DNA from: CAYZMH01 sp964479445
Lineage (GTDB): Bacteria; Bacteroidota; Bacteroidia; Bacteroidales; GCA-2748055
Direction of reading: 5' to 3'
DNA length: 64,000 bases
Assembly (NCBI GenBank): GCA_964479445.1
Contig: CAYZMH010000001.1
Span: 194,683-258,682, forward strand
In this document: piece by piece, positions 33,722-41,765 of the stretch
How positions within the stretch are numbered: position 1 is the stretch's first letter
Layout: each line of letters opens with the position of its first letter
The notes under the pieces: generated by a model
Seen by the model: only the letters and a program-made list of their open reading frames with translations
The model's database searches: none
Told to the model about the DNA's origin: nothing
Translations under genes and position numbers: made by a program

Positions 33722-34592
33722 TCGTAACCAGGAAATAAAAGCACTCATAGACTTGCTGGATGATCCTGACGAGGATGTCTTTAAACATGTGGAGGAGCGA
33801 TTAATATCACTTGGTGAGGAAGCCATGCATCCATTGGAAAAGGGGTGGGAACGATCCCTCAGAACAGAAGTTCAGGCACGAATTGAAAGCATCATACGTC
33901 GTATTCAGTTTAACAGCATTCGAAAAGAGTTTAAGCACTGGTATGATTCAGATCGCGAAAATCTTCTCTATGGTGCCTTTTTGTTGGCACGGGTACAATA
34001 CCCCGATCTTGATTATCAAACAATGAACCAAAAGATCGAGGATTTTACCAGTGAGATATGGCTGGAACTGAACAATCACCTGACAGCCCTTGAAAAGATT
34101 AAGGTGATCAATTACTTTCTATACTCGGTTCACCGGTTTAGCAAGAGTGCCAGGCAATCAATGAGCCCGCAACTCTTCCTTATTAATCATGTACTGGACA
34201 CACACCGGGGAAGTGCTGAACTGATAGGATTGATCTATGTGGAAATTGCCCGAAGGCTTGAGATACCTGTCTTTGGGGTTAATCTTCCTCATCATTTCCT
34301 GCTTTGCTACCACGATCCAGCTTACCTGGAGGATCCGGACGGAGTGCTTTTTTATATAAACCCCCATAACAGGGGCAATGTGTTGGGCAGAAATGAATTG
34401 GAGTATTTCCTGAACCAGCAGAACATGGAGCCCATGCCGGAGCATTTTGTGCCCTGTGATAACCTGACCATTATCAAACGGATCATGGAAATTCTCAAGT
34501 ATACCTTTTTTAAATCTGGTCACCAGGATAAGATCGAGTTTCTTGATGAGCTATCCGATGTAATACGAGGCTCCCGGGATCAGGCGTTATAA
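33714..34592 (+). CDS. SirB1/transglutaminase-like domain protein
   Basis: A 292-residue soluble protein. After an alpha-helical N-terminal part (about 1-60, HEAT-like, IKALIDLLDDPDEDVFKHVEERL) comes the SirB1-type transglutaminase-like domain with LFLINHVLDTHRGSAELIGLIYVEIARRLEIPVFGVNLPHHFLLCY. The nucleophilic Cys usual in true transglutaminases is replaced by Ser or Ala at the SAELIG position, as in SirB1, so enzymatic activity is doubtful. The start codon lies inside the end of the phosphorylase-like gene (ATGAATGA). Its 3' end overlaps the converging epimerase gene by 13 bases. Function is unknown. Confidence 0.75.
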   Translation: MNDRNQEIKALIDLLDDPDEDVFKHVEERLISLGEEAMHPLEKGWERSLRTEVQARIESIIRRIQFNSIRKEFKHWYDSDRENLLYGAFLLARVQYPDLDYQTMNQKIEDFTSEIWLELNNHLTALEKIKVINYFLYSVHRFSKSARQSMSPQLFLINHVLDTHRGSAELIGLIYVEIARRLEIPVFGVNLPHHFLLCYHDPAYLEDPDGVLFYINPHNRGNVLGRNELEYFLNQQNMEPMPEHFVPCDNLTIIKRIMEILKYTFFKSGHQDKIEFLDELSDVIRGSRDQAL

Positions 34593-35635
34593 TAATCCCT
34601 GTACCAGCTGACAAATCTTTTTATTCCCTCATTTATTGGAGTGTCGGGTCTGTATCCATAATCATCCGATAACGCTTCTACATCAGCCCAGGTCTTTTCT
34701 ACATCCCCGGGTTGCATCGGTTCCATTTTCATTTCAGCCTTCCTGCCGGTGGCTTGCTCAATAGCAGTTATAAAATCCAACAATTTAACGGGTGCATTAT
34801 TGCCGATATTATAGATACGGTAAGGTGCTGATGAAAATGATGGATCGGGATTGGCAGGGTCCCATGAAGAAGAAGGTCGGGCCGGCCTGGGAATCATTCT
34901 GGCTATACCTGTAACGATATCATCAATGAAGGTGAAATCGCGTTCCATTTTCCCATGATTGAACACCCGGATAGGCTCTCCCTTAAGGATAGACCTGGTG
35001 AAAAGAAACAATGCCATGTCGGGACGACCCCATGGACCGTATACGGTAAAAAACCGTAATCCGATCGTAGGAATTCCAAAAAGGTGGCTGTAAGTATGAG
35101 CCATTAACTCATTACTCTTCTTAGAGGCAGCGTACAGACTTACCGGGTGGTCTACATTGCTCTGGACAGAAAAAGGGTAAGAGGCATTTAGGCCATAAAC
35201 GCTGCTGCTGCTCGCATAAATCAGGTTTTTAACAGGATATTTTCTGCAGGCTTCCAGAATATTTAGGAACCCGTTAATATTACTCTGTATGTATGTTTCG
35301 GGATGAGAAAGGCTATACCTGACACCGGCCTGGGCCGCAAGGTGAACGACTCCGTCAAAACGTTCCTCTTTAAAAAGCTGCAAAATAGCGTCATGGTCTT
35401 CCAGGTCCATTTGGAAGAATCGGTAGCCGGGATACGTACGACTATTTGCAGCCCTGTTTTTTGCGATCTCATTGAGGTTAATCCCTGCCCGGGATAACCG
35501 GTCATATTTTAAGCGGGTATCGTAGTAGTTGTTGATGCTATCCAATCCTGCAATTTCATACCCCTCCTCCAACAAACGGTTGGCAAGGTGATAACCGATG
35601 AATCCGGCCGTTCCTGTCACTAGTATCTTATCCAT
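34580..35635 (-). CDS. NAD-dependent sugar-nucleotide epimerase (UDP-glucuronate 4-epimerase-like)
   Basis: A 351-residue short-chain dehydrogenase/reductase of the extended type. The NAD-binding GTAGFIG lies at residues 7-13 and GLDSINNYYDTRLKYDRL follows, a block strongly associated with UDP-glucuronate 4-epimerases. VHLAAQAGVRYS and the catalytic YAASKKSNE (Tyr-x3-Lys) come next, then RFFTVYGPWGRPDMA with the usual substrate loop. The expected product is UDP-galacturonate for surface polysaccharide. The gene is monocistronic, downstream of the rny terminator. A TAGATTTA box lies a little upstream on the same strand. Confidence 0.85.
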   Translation of the reverse strand: MDKILVTGTAGFIGYHLANRLLEEGYEIAGLDSINNYYDTRLKYDRLSRAGINLNEIAKNRAANSRTYPGYRFFQMDLEDHDAILQLFKEERFDGVVHLAAQAGVRYSLSHPETYIQSNINGFLNILEACRKYPVKNLIYASSSSVYGLNASYPFSVQSNVDHPVSLYAASKKSNELMAHTYSHLFGIPTIGLRFFTVYGPWGRPDMALFLFTRSILKGEPIRVFNHGKMERDFTFIDDIVTGIARMIPRPARPSSSWDPANPDPSFSSAPYRIYNIGNNAPVKLLDFITAIEQATGRKAEMKMEPMQPGDVEKTWADVEALSDDYGYRPDTPINEGIKRFVSWYRDYYNA

Positions 35636-35659
35636 ATTCCTTAATAATGACTAAATCTA

Positions 35660-35701
35660 CGAAAAAAAGAAAATCTCATAGTGTATATACCATGAGATTT
35701 T
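35660..35701 (-). terminator. Terminator downstream of rny
   Basis: AAAATCTCAT (35670-35679) pairs with ATGAGATTTT (35692-35701). On the minus strand the hairpin is followed by TTTTCTTTTTTTC (35672-35660), so it ends transcripts from rny rather than from the plus strand. Confidence 0.75.
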
Positions 35702-35727
35702 GAATCAGGGGTATGACCGAACTTCTG

Positions 35728-37302
35728 CTACTTGGCAAAATTAACTGCCCGGGTTTCCCGAATCACGGTTATTTTAACCTGTCCCGGATAGGTCATTTCA
35801 TCCTGGATCTTTCTTGCAATTTCGTAAGAGAGTGATTCGGCTTCCTTGTCAGATACCTTTTCACTGCCGACGATAACACGCAACTCACGTCCTGCCTGTA
35901 TTGCATAGGTTTTCATCACACCGGGATAAGAGAGAGCCATGGATTCAAGCTCCTTCAACCTCTTGATGTACGATTCTACTACCTCCCTTCGGGCTCCCGG
36001 CCTGGCTCCCGATATGGCGTCGCATACCTGGACGATTGGCGCAATCAGGGTTGTCATCTCCGTTTCATCGTGGTGAGACCCTATCGCATTGCAAATCTCA
36101 GGTTTTTCTTTATACTTCTCGGCCAGTTTCATTCCAAAAACAGCGTGGGGCATTTCGGGTTCGTCATCAGGAACTTTACCAATATCATGCAAAAGACCTG
36201 CCCGTTTGGCCTGCTTGGAATTAAGACCCAATTCCGATGCCATAATAGACGAGAGATTGGCTACTTCCCTGGAGTGTTGCAGGAGGTTCTGACCGTACGA
36301 GGACCTGTATTTCATTTTTCCCACCATCCGGATAAGTTCAGGATGCAAACCATGAATACCCAGATCAATGGCTGTCCGTTTCCCGGTTTCAATGATCTCT
36401 TCTTCAATCTGCTTCCTGGTTTTTTCAACAACTTCCTCAATGCGTGCAGGATGTATTCTGCCATCGGTAACCAGCTGGTGCAGGGATAGCCTGGCAATCT
36501 CCCGGCGAACCGGATCAAAAGCGGAAAGAATAATTGCTTCAGGGGTGTCATCTACAATCACCTCCACTCCCGTAGCTGCTTCCAGTGCACGAATATTTCT
36601 GCCTTCCCGCCCTATGATTCGTCCTTTCAACTCATCCGAGTCAATATGAAATACGGTTACCGCATTTTCAATGGCATTTTCCGTAGCTACCCGCTGAATG
36701 GTCTCAATGACAATTTTCTTCGCCTCTTTGTTAGCGGTCATTTTCGCTTCATCAATGATCTCATTGATCAGGGACATCGCATTGGTCTTGGCCTCCTCTT
36801 TCAGTGACTCCACCAGTTGATCCCTTGCTTCATCAGCCGAAAGACCAGAAATTGTTTCCAGCTGCTCCACCTGCATCTTATGGCTTTTTTCCAGCTCTTC
36901 TTTCTTACTTTCAATAATTTCCAGCTGGTTACTGAGATTGTTTCGGATGGCATCTACCTCTGATTGTTTGCGTTGAAAGTCCTCCATCTTCTGAGAAAAG
37001 GAGAATTCTTTTTGCTTCACCGCATTTTCACGCTCAGATATTTTCTGATCTTTTTCATGTATCACTTTCTCATGATCTGCTTTCAATTGAAGAAATTTCT
37101 CCTTGGCCTGAAGCATTTTACGCTGTTTGATCATTTCCGCTTCATGCTCAGCTTCTTCAATGATGCTGTTACTCTTTTTGCGCATGACGGTGGTAAGGAC
37201 CAGGTATGCAATTCCTGCTCCTGCTATCAAAGCGGCTCCGCCGGTTACCAGACACCAGCCAAGCGGTATCTGCAATATCATCTGGTTCATTAACAGTTCC
37301 AT
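35728..37302 (-). CDS. rny: Ribonuclease Y
   Basis: Membrane-anchored endoribonuclease that starts mRNA decay. It has 524 residues. One N-terminal membrane segment (GWCLVTGGAALIAGAGIAYLV) precedes a long Glu/Lys/Gln coiled coil (about 38-180). A KH domain follows with GREGRNIRALEAATGVEVIVDD, and then an HD domain with AGLLHDIGKVPDDE and SHHDETEM carrying the metal-binding His and Asp residues. The C-terminal segment (GVMKTYAIQAGRELRVIV) is typical. The 6S RNA and zapA lie upstream on the same strand, as in many Bacteroidota. Confidence 0.97.
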   Translation of the reverse strand: MELLMNQMILQIPLGWCLVTGGAALIAGAGIAYLVLTTVMRKKSNSIIEEAEHEAEMIKQRKMLQAKEKFLQLKADHEKVIHEKDQKISERENAVKQKEFSFSQKMEDFQRKQSEVDAIRNNLSNQLEIIESKKEELEKSHKMQVEQLETISGLSADEARDQLVESLKEEAKTNAMSLINEIIDEAKMTANKEAKKIVIETIQRVATENAIENAVTVFHIDSDELKGRIIGREGRNIRALEAATGVEVIVDDTPEAIILSAFDPVRREIARLSLHQLVTDGRIHPARIEEVVEKTRKQIEEEIIETGKRTAIDLGIHGLHPELIRMVGKMKYRSSYGQNLLQHSREVANLSSIMASELGLNSKQAKRAGLLHDIGKVPDDEPEMPHAVFGMKLAEKYKEKPEICNAIGSHHDETEMTTLIAPIVQVCDAISGARPGARREVVESYIKRLKELESMALSYPGVMKTYAIQAGRELRVIVGSEKVSDKEAESLSYEIARKIQDEMTYPGQVKITVIRETRAVNFAK

Positions 37303-37321
37303 ATTTGTTGATTTATAGGTA

Positions 37322-37520
37322 AAAAAAAACCCGCACGTTTCCTCAAGATTTAATAAAACCCCTGTAAGGCATGTATGGAGCTGCCGGCCTATGTCGAGTT
37401 TCCACTGATCCCGAAGGATCCCCCGGCGAACCGGAGGTGTGGCCTGCTCTTCAAAAACCGAGCTTCACTCCAATTTGATAAGTGTTGAGTTCCAAAAATG
37501 ATTGAAGAAACAATGCGGGC
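37322..37520 (-). ncRNA. ssrS: 6S RNA
   Basis: About 200 bases on the minus strand form one long imperfect hairpin. The 5' end (CCCGCATTGTTTCTTCAA at 37519-37502) is complementary to the 3' end (TTGAGGAAACGTGCGGG, 37346-37330), and a central open region of G/A-rich sequence (GGAGTGAAGCTCGG) is flanked by stems. A nine-base U tract ends it at 37329-37321. This is the architecture of 6S RNA, which mimics an open promoter and binds the housekeeping RNA polymerase. Its place between zapA and rny is the usual one for this RNA. A TGATTTTG box overlaps the 5' end as a likely -7 element. The exact 5' end is uncertain by some bases. Confidence 0.75.
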
Positions 37521-37546
37521 AAAATCATTATATGCAAAGAACGCTA

Positions 37547-37837
37547 TTACTCTTCTTTCAGTAAGAGATCCAACTCCTCGTTTAGTTCCTTTAGATCTTC
37601 TTCCAAAGATACTAAATTCTGCTTAGACTCACAATCCAGAAGCTGTATTACAAACTGCAGTGCTGCCATCGCCAGGAAGTCCTGGGGATCTTTATCGGTA
37701 TACCTCTGTTTATACTGCAACAGCTTGTCGTTAATTAACTTGGCAGCTTTCCGGATCTTTTCCTCGTCTTTTCTCTCTATCTTAAGGGGATAGAACCTTT
37801 CTGCAATCTGTACCTTTATGGGTAACTTCTCATCCAT
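37547..37837 (-). CDS. zapA: Cell division protein ZapA
   Basis: A 96-residue cytosolic protein that bundles FtsZ filaments at the division site. The N-terminal globular part has KVQIAERFYPLKIERKDEEKIRKAAKLINDKL, and DKDPQDFLAMAALQFVIQLLD leads into a C-terminal coiled coil of Leu/Glu heptads (about 68-96) for dimerisation. The ZapB-like gene ends 10 bases upstream and the 6S RNA follows, so the order is zapB-like, zapA, ssrS, rny. A conserved Arg/Lys pair near residues 20-30 fits the FtsZ-binding region. Confidence 0.9.
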   Translation of the reverse strand: MDEKLPIKVQIAERFYPLKIERKDEEKIRKAAKLINDKLLQYKQRYTDKDPQDFLAMAALQFVIQLLDCESKQNLVSLEEDLKELNEELDLLLKEE

Positions 37838-37847
37838 CTATCCCGAT

Positions 37848-38141
37848 TTACCTGTTTAAAAGAGCAATACACTTATCAATCTCCCGCACTATTCTATTAA
37901 TCTGCAACTTGGCATCCTGCGTGTCGGAACCATCCTCCACAAAGGCATTGGCCAATTTCAGCGTATTGTTTTCATGTTTTAAATTTTCCAGTTCCTTTTT
38001 TTGTTTCTCTAATTGATCTTCCAGGTCCTGATTTGTCTCCTCCAATCGCTCCGTAAGATCTTTCTGAACTTCCAGCTTGTCTTTCAACAATCGAAACTTC
38101 TTTTTTAGATCATCGATAATATAGACCTGCCCAATGCTCAT
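37848..38141 (-). CDS. Coiled-coil protein, ZapB-like
   Basis: A 97-residue protein that is nearly all coiled coil from residue about 10 to 60 (DLKKKFRLLKDKLEVQKDLTERL onward, with Leu heptads), then a short tail with QINRIVREIDKCIALLN. It resembles the small coiled-coil partner that in Bacteroidota precedes zapA and is presumed to act with it at the septum. The functional match to E. coli ZapB rests on position and fold only. A longer frame begins at 38165, but an exact TATATTTG -7 box covers 38163-38170, so translation must start later, at 38141. Confidence 0.6.
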   Translation of the reverse strand: MSIGQVYIIDDLKKKFRLLKDKLEVQKDLTERLEETNQDLEDQLEKQKKELENLKHENNTLKLANAFVEDGSDTQDAKLQINRIVREIDKCIALLNR

Positions 38142-38162
38142 TAAACAGAGATATATTTCATA

Positions 38163-38170
38163 CAAATATA
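38163..38170 (-). promoter_or_regulatory. Promoter -7 box of the zapB-like/zapA operon
   Basis: Minus strand TATATTTG, an exact TAnnTTTG match, 21 bases before the ATG at 38141. It overlaps the first codons of the longer open frame and so decides the start. Confidence 0.6.
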
Positions 38171-38356
38171 AGACTGTTTTTAGGAATAAAAAATGTTAGC
38201 TCAACCTTCCCGTTCAACGTATCAATATACTTCTGAGGCCTGAAAACTCTTAGCTGATTTGATATGCAGCTAATCCCCCATCCCGGAGAATCTTGTTTGG
38301 AACAATATTTTTAACAACGGATATTATGTTTTAGTTTTACCATCATTTTTGCAGCT

Positions 38357-40069
38357 ATGAAATATTACATCTTTACATTTCTCTGGTTGGTTACCTTACC
38401 GGCAACCTCTCAGAATAATCCTCTCTTCACCCCACCTATGGATTTCCCGCTCTACCTTTCGGGTACTTTCGGGGAGTTACGATCCGATCATTTCCATTCG
38501 GGTATAGATATCAAAACAAAGGGTACAACCGGACATAACGTATATGCTATAGAGAAAGGGTATGTCGCCCGGGTAAAAGTACGTGCCGGAGGTTATGGAA
38601 AAGCGTTATATATTGCTCATCCAAATGGATATACAAGCGTGTACGGCCACCTGGAAGGATATTACAAAGAGTTGGCTGACTATGTTAAAAGACAGCAATA
38701 TCAGAAGAAAACACATGAGATTGACCTGTATCTCGATCCGGAAACCTTCCCGGTAACCAACGAGATGATCATTGGTTACTCGGGCAATACAGGGAGTTCA
38801 TCGGGACCGCATCTTCATTTTGAAATACGCAATACCTCCAATCAGCATCCACTCAATGTGCTTGCCTTTGATTTTCCTGTGGAGGACCGCATGCCCCCCG
38901 AGCCAAGATCTGTCCGGCTCTACCCTCTTGATCCTGAAAGTCAGATAGAACAGCGGTCGAAGATTTGTGAATTTGACCTGGTAGAGAGTTCTCCCAATCA
39001 GTACCGGATTAACCGGAACGAACCGATAAATGTATACGGCTCCATTGGCATCGGAATGGAGGTGTTTGACTTTCTGAACGGATCCCATAACAAATGCGGG
39101 GTATATCGCCTGGAACTCCAGGTGGATGATCAATCAATCTACCTGTTCCGGATGGATGAGTTCTCTTTTAATGAAAGCAGGTATATCAATGCACATATTG
39201 ATTATCGCGAGCGCATAGAAAATGGGAGGAAAATTCACAAGCTGTATAAACTGCGCCATGATCCGCTCCCTGTCTATAAACATATAATCGACAGGGGTAT
39301 TTTGTATATTTCAGATACCCTTCAACGAGATATACGAATCATAGCTTCCGATATCAGCGGGAACCGTTCGGAGGTCACCTTTAGTCTGAAAGGACAACCA
39401 GCCCATCAGAGGTATTCCAGTACTAAGATTGATGAGGGTCGGCTGTTACTCCATTCATCCGGTCATACCATAAAAGAAAAGGGGATTACTATGCGTTTCT
39501 CCCCCTATGCATTCTACGAGGATATTTCGTTTACTTTTGCACGCACCCGCTCCGATGACCGGTTCATTTCTGATATTTTCCATATCCATGAACCTGGTAC
39601 ACCGGTTCATAAATCTTTTTCCTTATCCATGGATATAGATGAGCTTTCCCCTGAATTGCAACATAAAGCCATTGCCGTGCGCATTGAAGAGGATGGTAAT
39701 CTGATTCCGGCCGGAGGCTCCGTTAAAAAAGATCGACTGGTCACATCGGTTCGCTCATTTGGTACCTATGCTGTCACACTGGATACGCTTGCACCCGATA
39801 TCACGCCGCTTAATCTCCAGTCCGGACAGGATATCAGCGGAGTGCCTGCCATTCAGTTCATTGTTCGAGACGATCTTTCAGGAATCCGGCGGTATGAAGG
39901 CTACCTGGACCACTCCTGGGTGCTCTTTGAATTCGATCCCAAGAATGAGCTGGTTTTTCATACGTTTGACCCTCAAAGGACCTCAGGGAATAAGGTTCAT
40001 GAACTGGAACTCTACATCGAGGATAATTGCGGCAACAAGACTGTTTATCATACCCAGTTCCGATGGTAA
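38357..40069 (+). CDS. M23-family peptidoglycan metallopeptidase
   Basis: A 570-residue exported zinc peptidase of the LytM type. A signal peptide covers residues 1-19 (ending ATSQ). The catalytic domain begins at once: GTFGELRSDHFHSGIDI with zinc ligands His47 and Asp51, and SGPHLHFEIR near residue 155 with the further His ligands. Such enzymes cut cross-links in peptidoglycan, or lack activity and regulate amidases. The metal ligands here look intact. The remaining 400 residues are beta-rich and Ig-like, perhaps for wall or partner binding, with EDNCGNKTVYHTQFRW at the end. The anmK gene overlaps its stop (ATGGTAA), linking two cell-wall functions. Confidence 0.9.
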   Translation: MKYYIFTFLWLVTLPATSQNNPLFTPPMDFPLYLSGTFGELRSDHFHSGIDIKTKGTTGHNVYAIEKGYVARVKVRAGGYGKALYIAHPNGYTSVYGHLEGYYKELADYVKRQQYQKKTHEIDLYLDPETFPVTNEMIIGYSGNTGSSSGPHLHFEIRNTSNQHPLNVLAFDFPVEDRMPPEPRSVRLYPLDPESQIEQRSKICEFDLVESSPNQYRINRNEPINVYGSIGIGMEVFDFLNGSHNKCGVYRLELQVDDQSIYLFRMDEFSFNESRYINAHIDYRERIENGRKIHKLYKLRHDPLPVYKHIIDRGILYISDTLQRDIRIIASDISGNRSEVTFSLKGQPAHQRYSSTKIDEGRLLLHSSGHTIKEKGITMRFSPYAFYEDISFTFARTRSDDRFISDIFHIHEPGTPVHKSFSLSMDIDELSPELQHKAIAVRIEEDGNLIPAGGSVKKDRLVTSVRSFGTYAVTLDTLAPDITPLNLQSGQDISGVPAIQFIVRDDLSGIRRYEGYLDHSWVLFEFDPKNELVFHTFDPQRTSGNKVHELELYIEDNCGNKTVYHTQFRW

Positions 40070-41154
40070 ATCAACACACTGACAAAGGAAGACACTACCG
40101 GGTACTGGGACTTATGTCGGGTACCTCGCTCGACGGGGTGGACCTGGCACTGTGCAGGTTTACCATGCGCAATCGCACCATTACTCATTATACGATTGAA
40201 AAGGCTCATACCTACCCCTACCCTCCTTACCTGATCAAACAACTCTCATACCTGCTGGAAGGGGATGATCGCAGCATTGAGGAGGTCGATATAGAGCTGG
40301 GGAAATACTATGCTGCAGTTATTCAAGACTTTCTTCTGAATATAACCATGCCTGATTTGATCGCTTCGCACGGACATACGGTGTATCATAATCCGGAGAT
40401 CAGGAAAACACTGCAGATTGGAAATGGGAGCCTCATTGCTCAAAAAACCGGTATTACCGTGATTAATGATTTCCGGTCGGAGGATGTAAGACTGGGCGGA
40501 CAGGGAGCTCCCCTGGTGCCGGTTGGTGACGAAATGCTCTTCTCTTTTTATCCGTTCTGTCTCAACCTTGGTGGCTTTGCAAACCTTTCGTTCGTTCACA
40601 AGGGGATTCGCGTAGCCTGTGACCTTGCTCCCTGTAATATGTTTATCAATAATGAAGCCAGAATGTTGGGGCTTCCATACGATGAAGGGGGTAAGCTGGC
40701 GCAGAAAGGCGACTTGAACAAATTGCTCTTTGAAGAATTAAACGGCCTTCCCTATTACCGTAAATTACATCCAAAATCATTGGGTAAAGAGTGGTTCGTA
40801 AACCAGGTAATCCCTGTTGTGAGAAAATATTATCCGACCGGACACCCTGATGCCATCCGCACTGCTACACAGCATGCCGGATATCAGGTGGGTCGTTACA
40901 TTGAAAATTACCGGGAAACAGATGAAGCGGTCCTTGTCACGGGAGGAGGTGCATATAACAGTTATTTACTTCACCATATACAATCTGTTACCAGAACCCG
41001 TCTGGTTGTGCCGGATCGGGAAACTGTGGAATTTAAAGAGGCTCTCGTGTTCGCACTCCTCGGTTTATTAAGGTATAAAGGTATTAATAATGTGTATGCA
41101 AGTGTAACAGGCGCAACCCGTAACACTTGCTCCGGGATAATTCATAATCCCTGA
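40063..41154 (+). CDS. anmK: Anhydro-N-acetylmuramic acid kinase
   Basis: Phosphorylates and opens 1,6-anhydro-MurNAc during cell-wall recycling, in the cytosol. It has 363 residues from the ATG at 40063, which overlaps the stop of the M23 gene. Signatures are VLGLMSGTSLDGVDLAL near the N-terminus, IASHGHTVYHNP, TVINDFRSEDVRLGGQGAPLVP and NLGGFANLSF. The C-terminal ATP-binding part has VTGGGAYNSYLLHHIQ, and the last segment is EFKEALVFALLGLLR. Coupling to a peptidoglycan hydrolase suggests a turnover and recycling operon. Confidence 0.95.
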   Translation: MVNQHTDKGRHYRVLGLMSGTSLDGVDLALCRFTMRNRTITHYTIEKAHTYPYPPYLIKQLSYLLEGDDRSIEEVDIELGKYYAAVIQDFLLNITMPDLIASHGHTVYHNPEIRKTLQIGNGSLIAQKTGITVINDFRSEDVRLGGQGAPLVPVGDEMLFSFYPFCLNLGGFANLSFVHKGIRVACDLAPCNMFINNEARMLGLPYDEGGKLAQKGDLNKLLFEELNGLPYYRKLHPKSLGKEWFVNQVIPVVRKYYPTGHPDAIRTATQHAGYQVGRYIENYRETDEAVLVTGGGAYNSYLLHHIQSVTRTRLVVPDRETVEFKEALVFALLGLLRYKGINNVYASVTGATRNTCSGIIHNP

Positions 41155-41313
41155 ATTGGTAGTCCTTTTACCTGGAATACAGTATATTGGGCAATTACTC
41201 TGACAGGCTTTCACTTTGTACTGTTTAATTGACCAACTATCCCTCTCTGCCAAACATACTGGTTTTCAATATCCTGTAGAAGAAAGTAAATCAATTTCCT
41301 GTATATAATCCAT

Positions 41314-41346
41314 AAAAAAAGGCGCATCTCCTGATGCGCCCTTTTT
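41314..41346. terminator. Bidirectional terminator hairpin
   Basis: GGCGCATC (41321-41328) pairs perfectly with GATGCGCC (41333-41340) around TCCT. Seven A residues precede it and CTTTTT follows, so it can end transcripts on both strands: anmK on the plus strand and the candidate small RNA on the minus strand, where the U7 tail is stronger. Confidence 0.8.
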
Positions 41347-41441
41347 CCTCAAATTACTAACTAAAACTACCAACTAAACTACTAACTAAAACTACTACTA
41401 CTTTATGATAAATATTACTACCCCTGTTTGGCTCAAATATT
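41314..41441 (-). ncRNA. Candidate small RNA, GUUUAGUU-rich with terminator hairpin
   Basis: On the minus strand a strong promoter (TTG, 20 bases, TATATTTG) is followed by about 50 bases of AT-rich sequence. Next comes a tract of GTAGTTTTAGTTAGTAG-type repeats (about 41350-41403), and then a perfect 8-bp hairpin with a U7 tail. The predicted RNA is about 128 bases. Its parts and order mirror those at 1955-2102. The plus strand has only a 21-codon frame (41405-41470) and the minus strand no meaningful frame. The rest of the 611-base gap between anmK and the C69 gene (41155-41313 and 41479-41765) is AT-rich and shows nothing else I can name. A 73-codon plus frame at 41594 overlaps the dipeptidase start and looks accidental. 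Confidence 0.4.
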
Positions 41442-41447
41442 ATACCA

Positions 41448-41478
41448 CAAATATATATGCTATTTTTTAAACGACCAA
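41448..41478 (-). promoter_or_regulatory. Promoter of the candidate small RNA at 41.4 kb
   Basis: Minus strand TTG at 41478-41476, a 20-base spacer and TATATTTG at 41455-41448 fit the Bacteroidota promoter consensus. There is no protein gene downstream on this strand before the terminator, so the box points to a non-coding transcript. Confidence 0.5.
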
Positions 41479-41765
41479 TTAAATTGATGTTAAATTTATA
41501 TTACGAGTGAATATTTTAAACATTATTAACATTTACCCCCTGTATATTTGATAGAAAATACAAATATTTAACTAAATTTAATGCTTTCCCCCTATGAAAA
41601 GGTATGTAAAACAGATAAAATACATTTTTGTAAAATATCTTTATTTGATTTATAAGCTCCAAATAATGTTTTATAATAGGAAATCTTGCAAGTCTTGGTT
41701 AAAAAACGAATATTTATTGTCAAATTTTAAATCAGATTGCACACGAGCAACAAAAAAAAGCAGTT

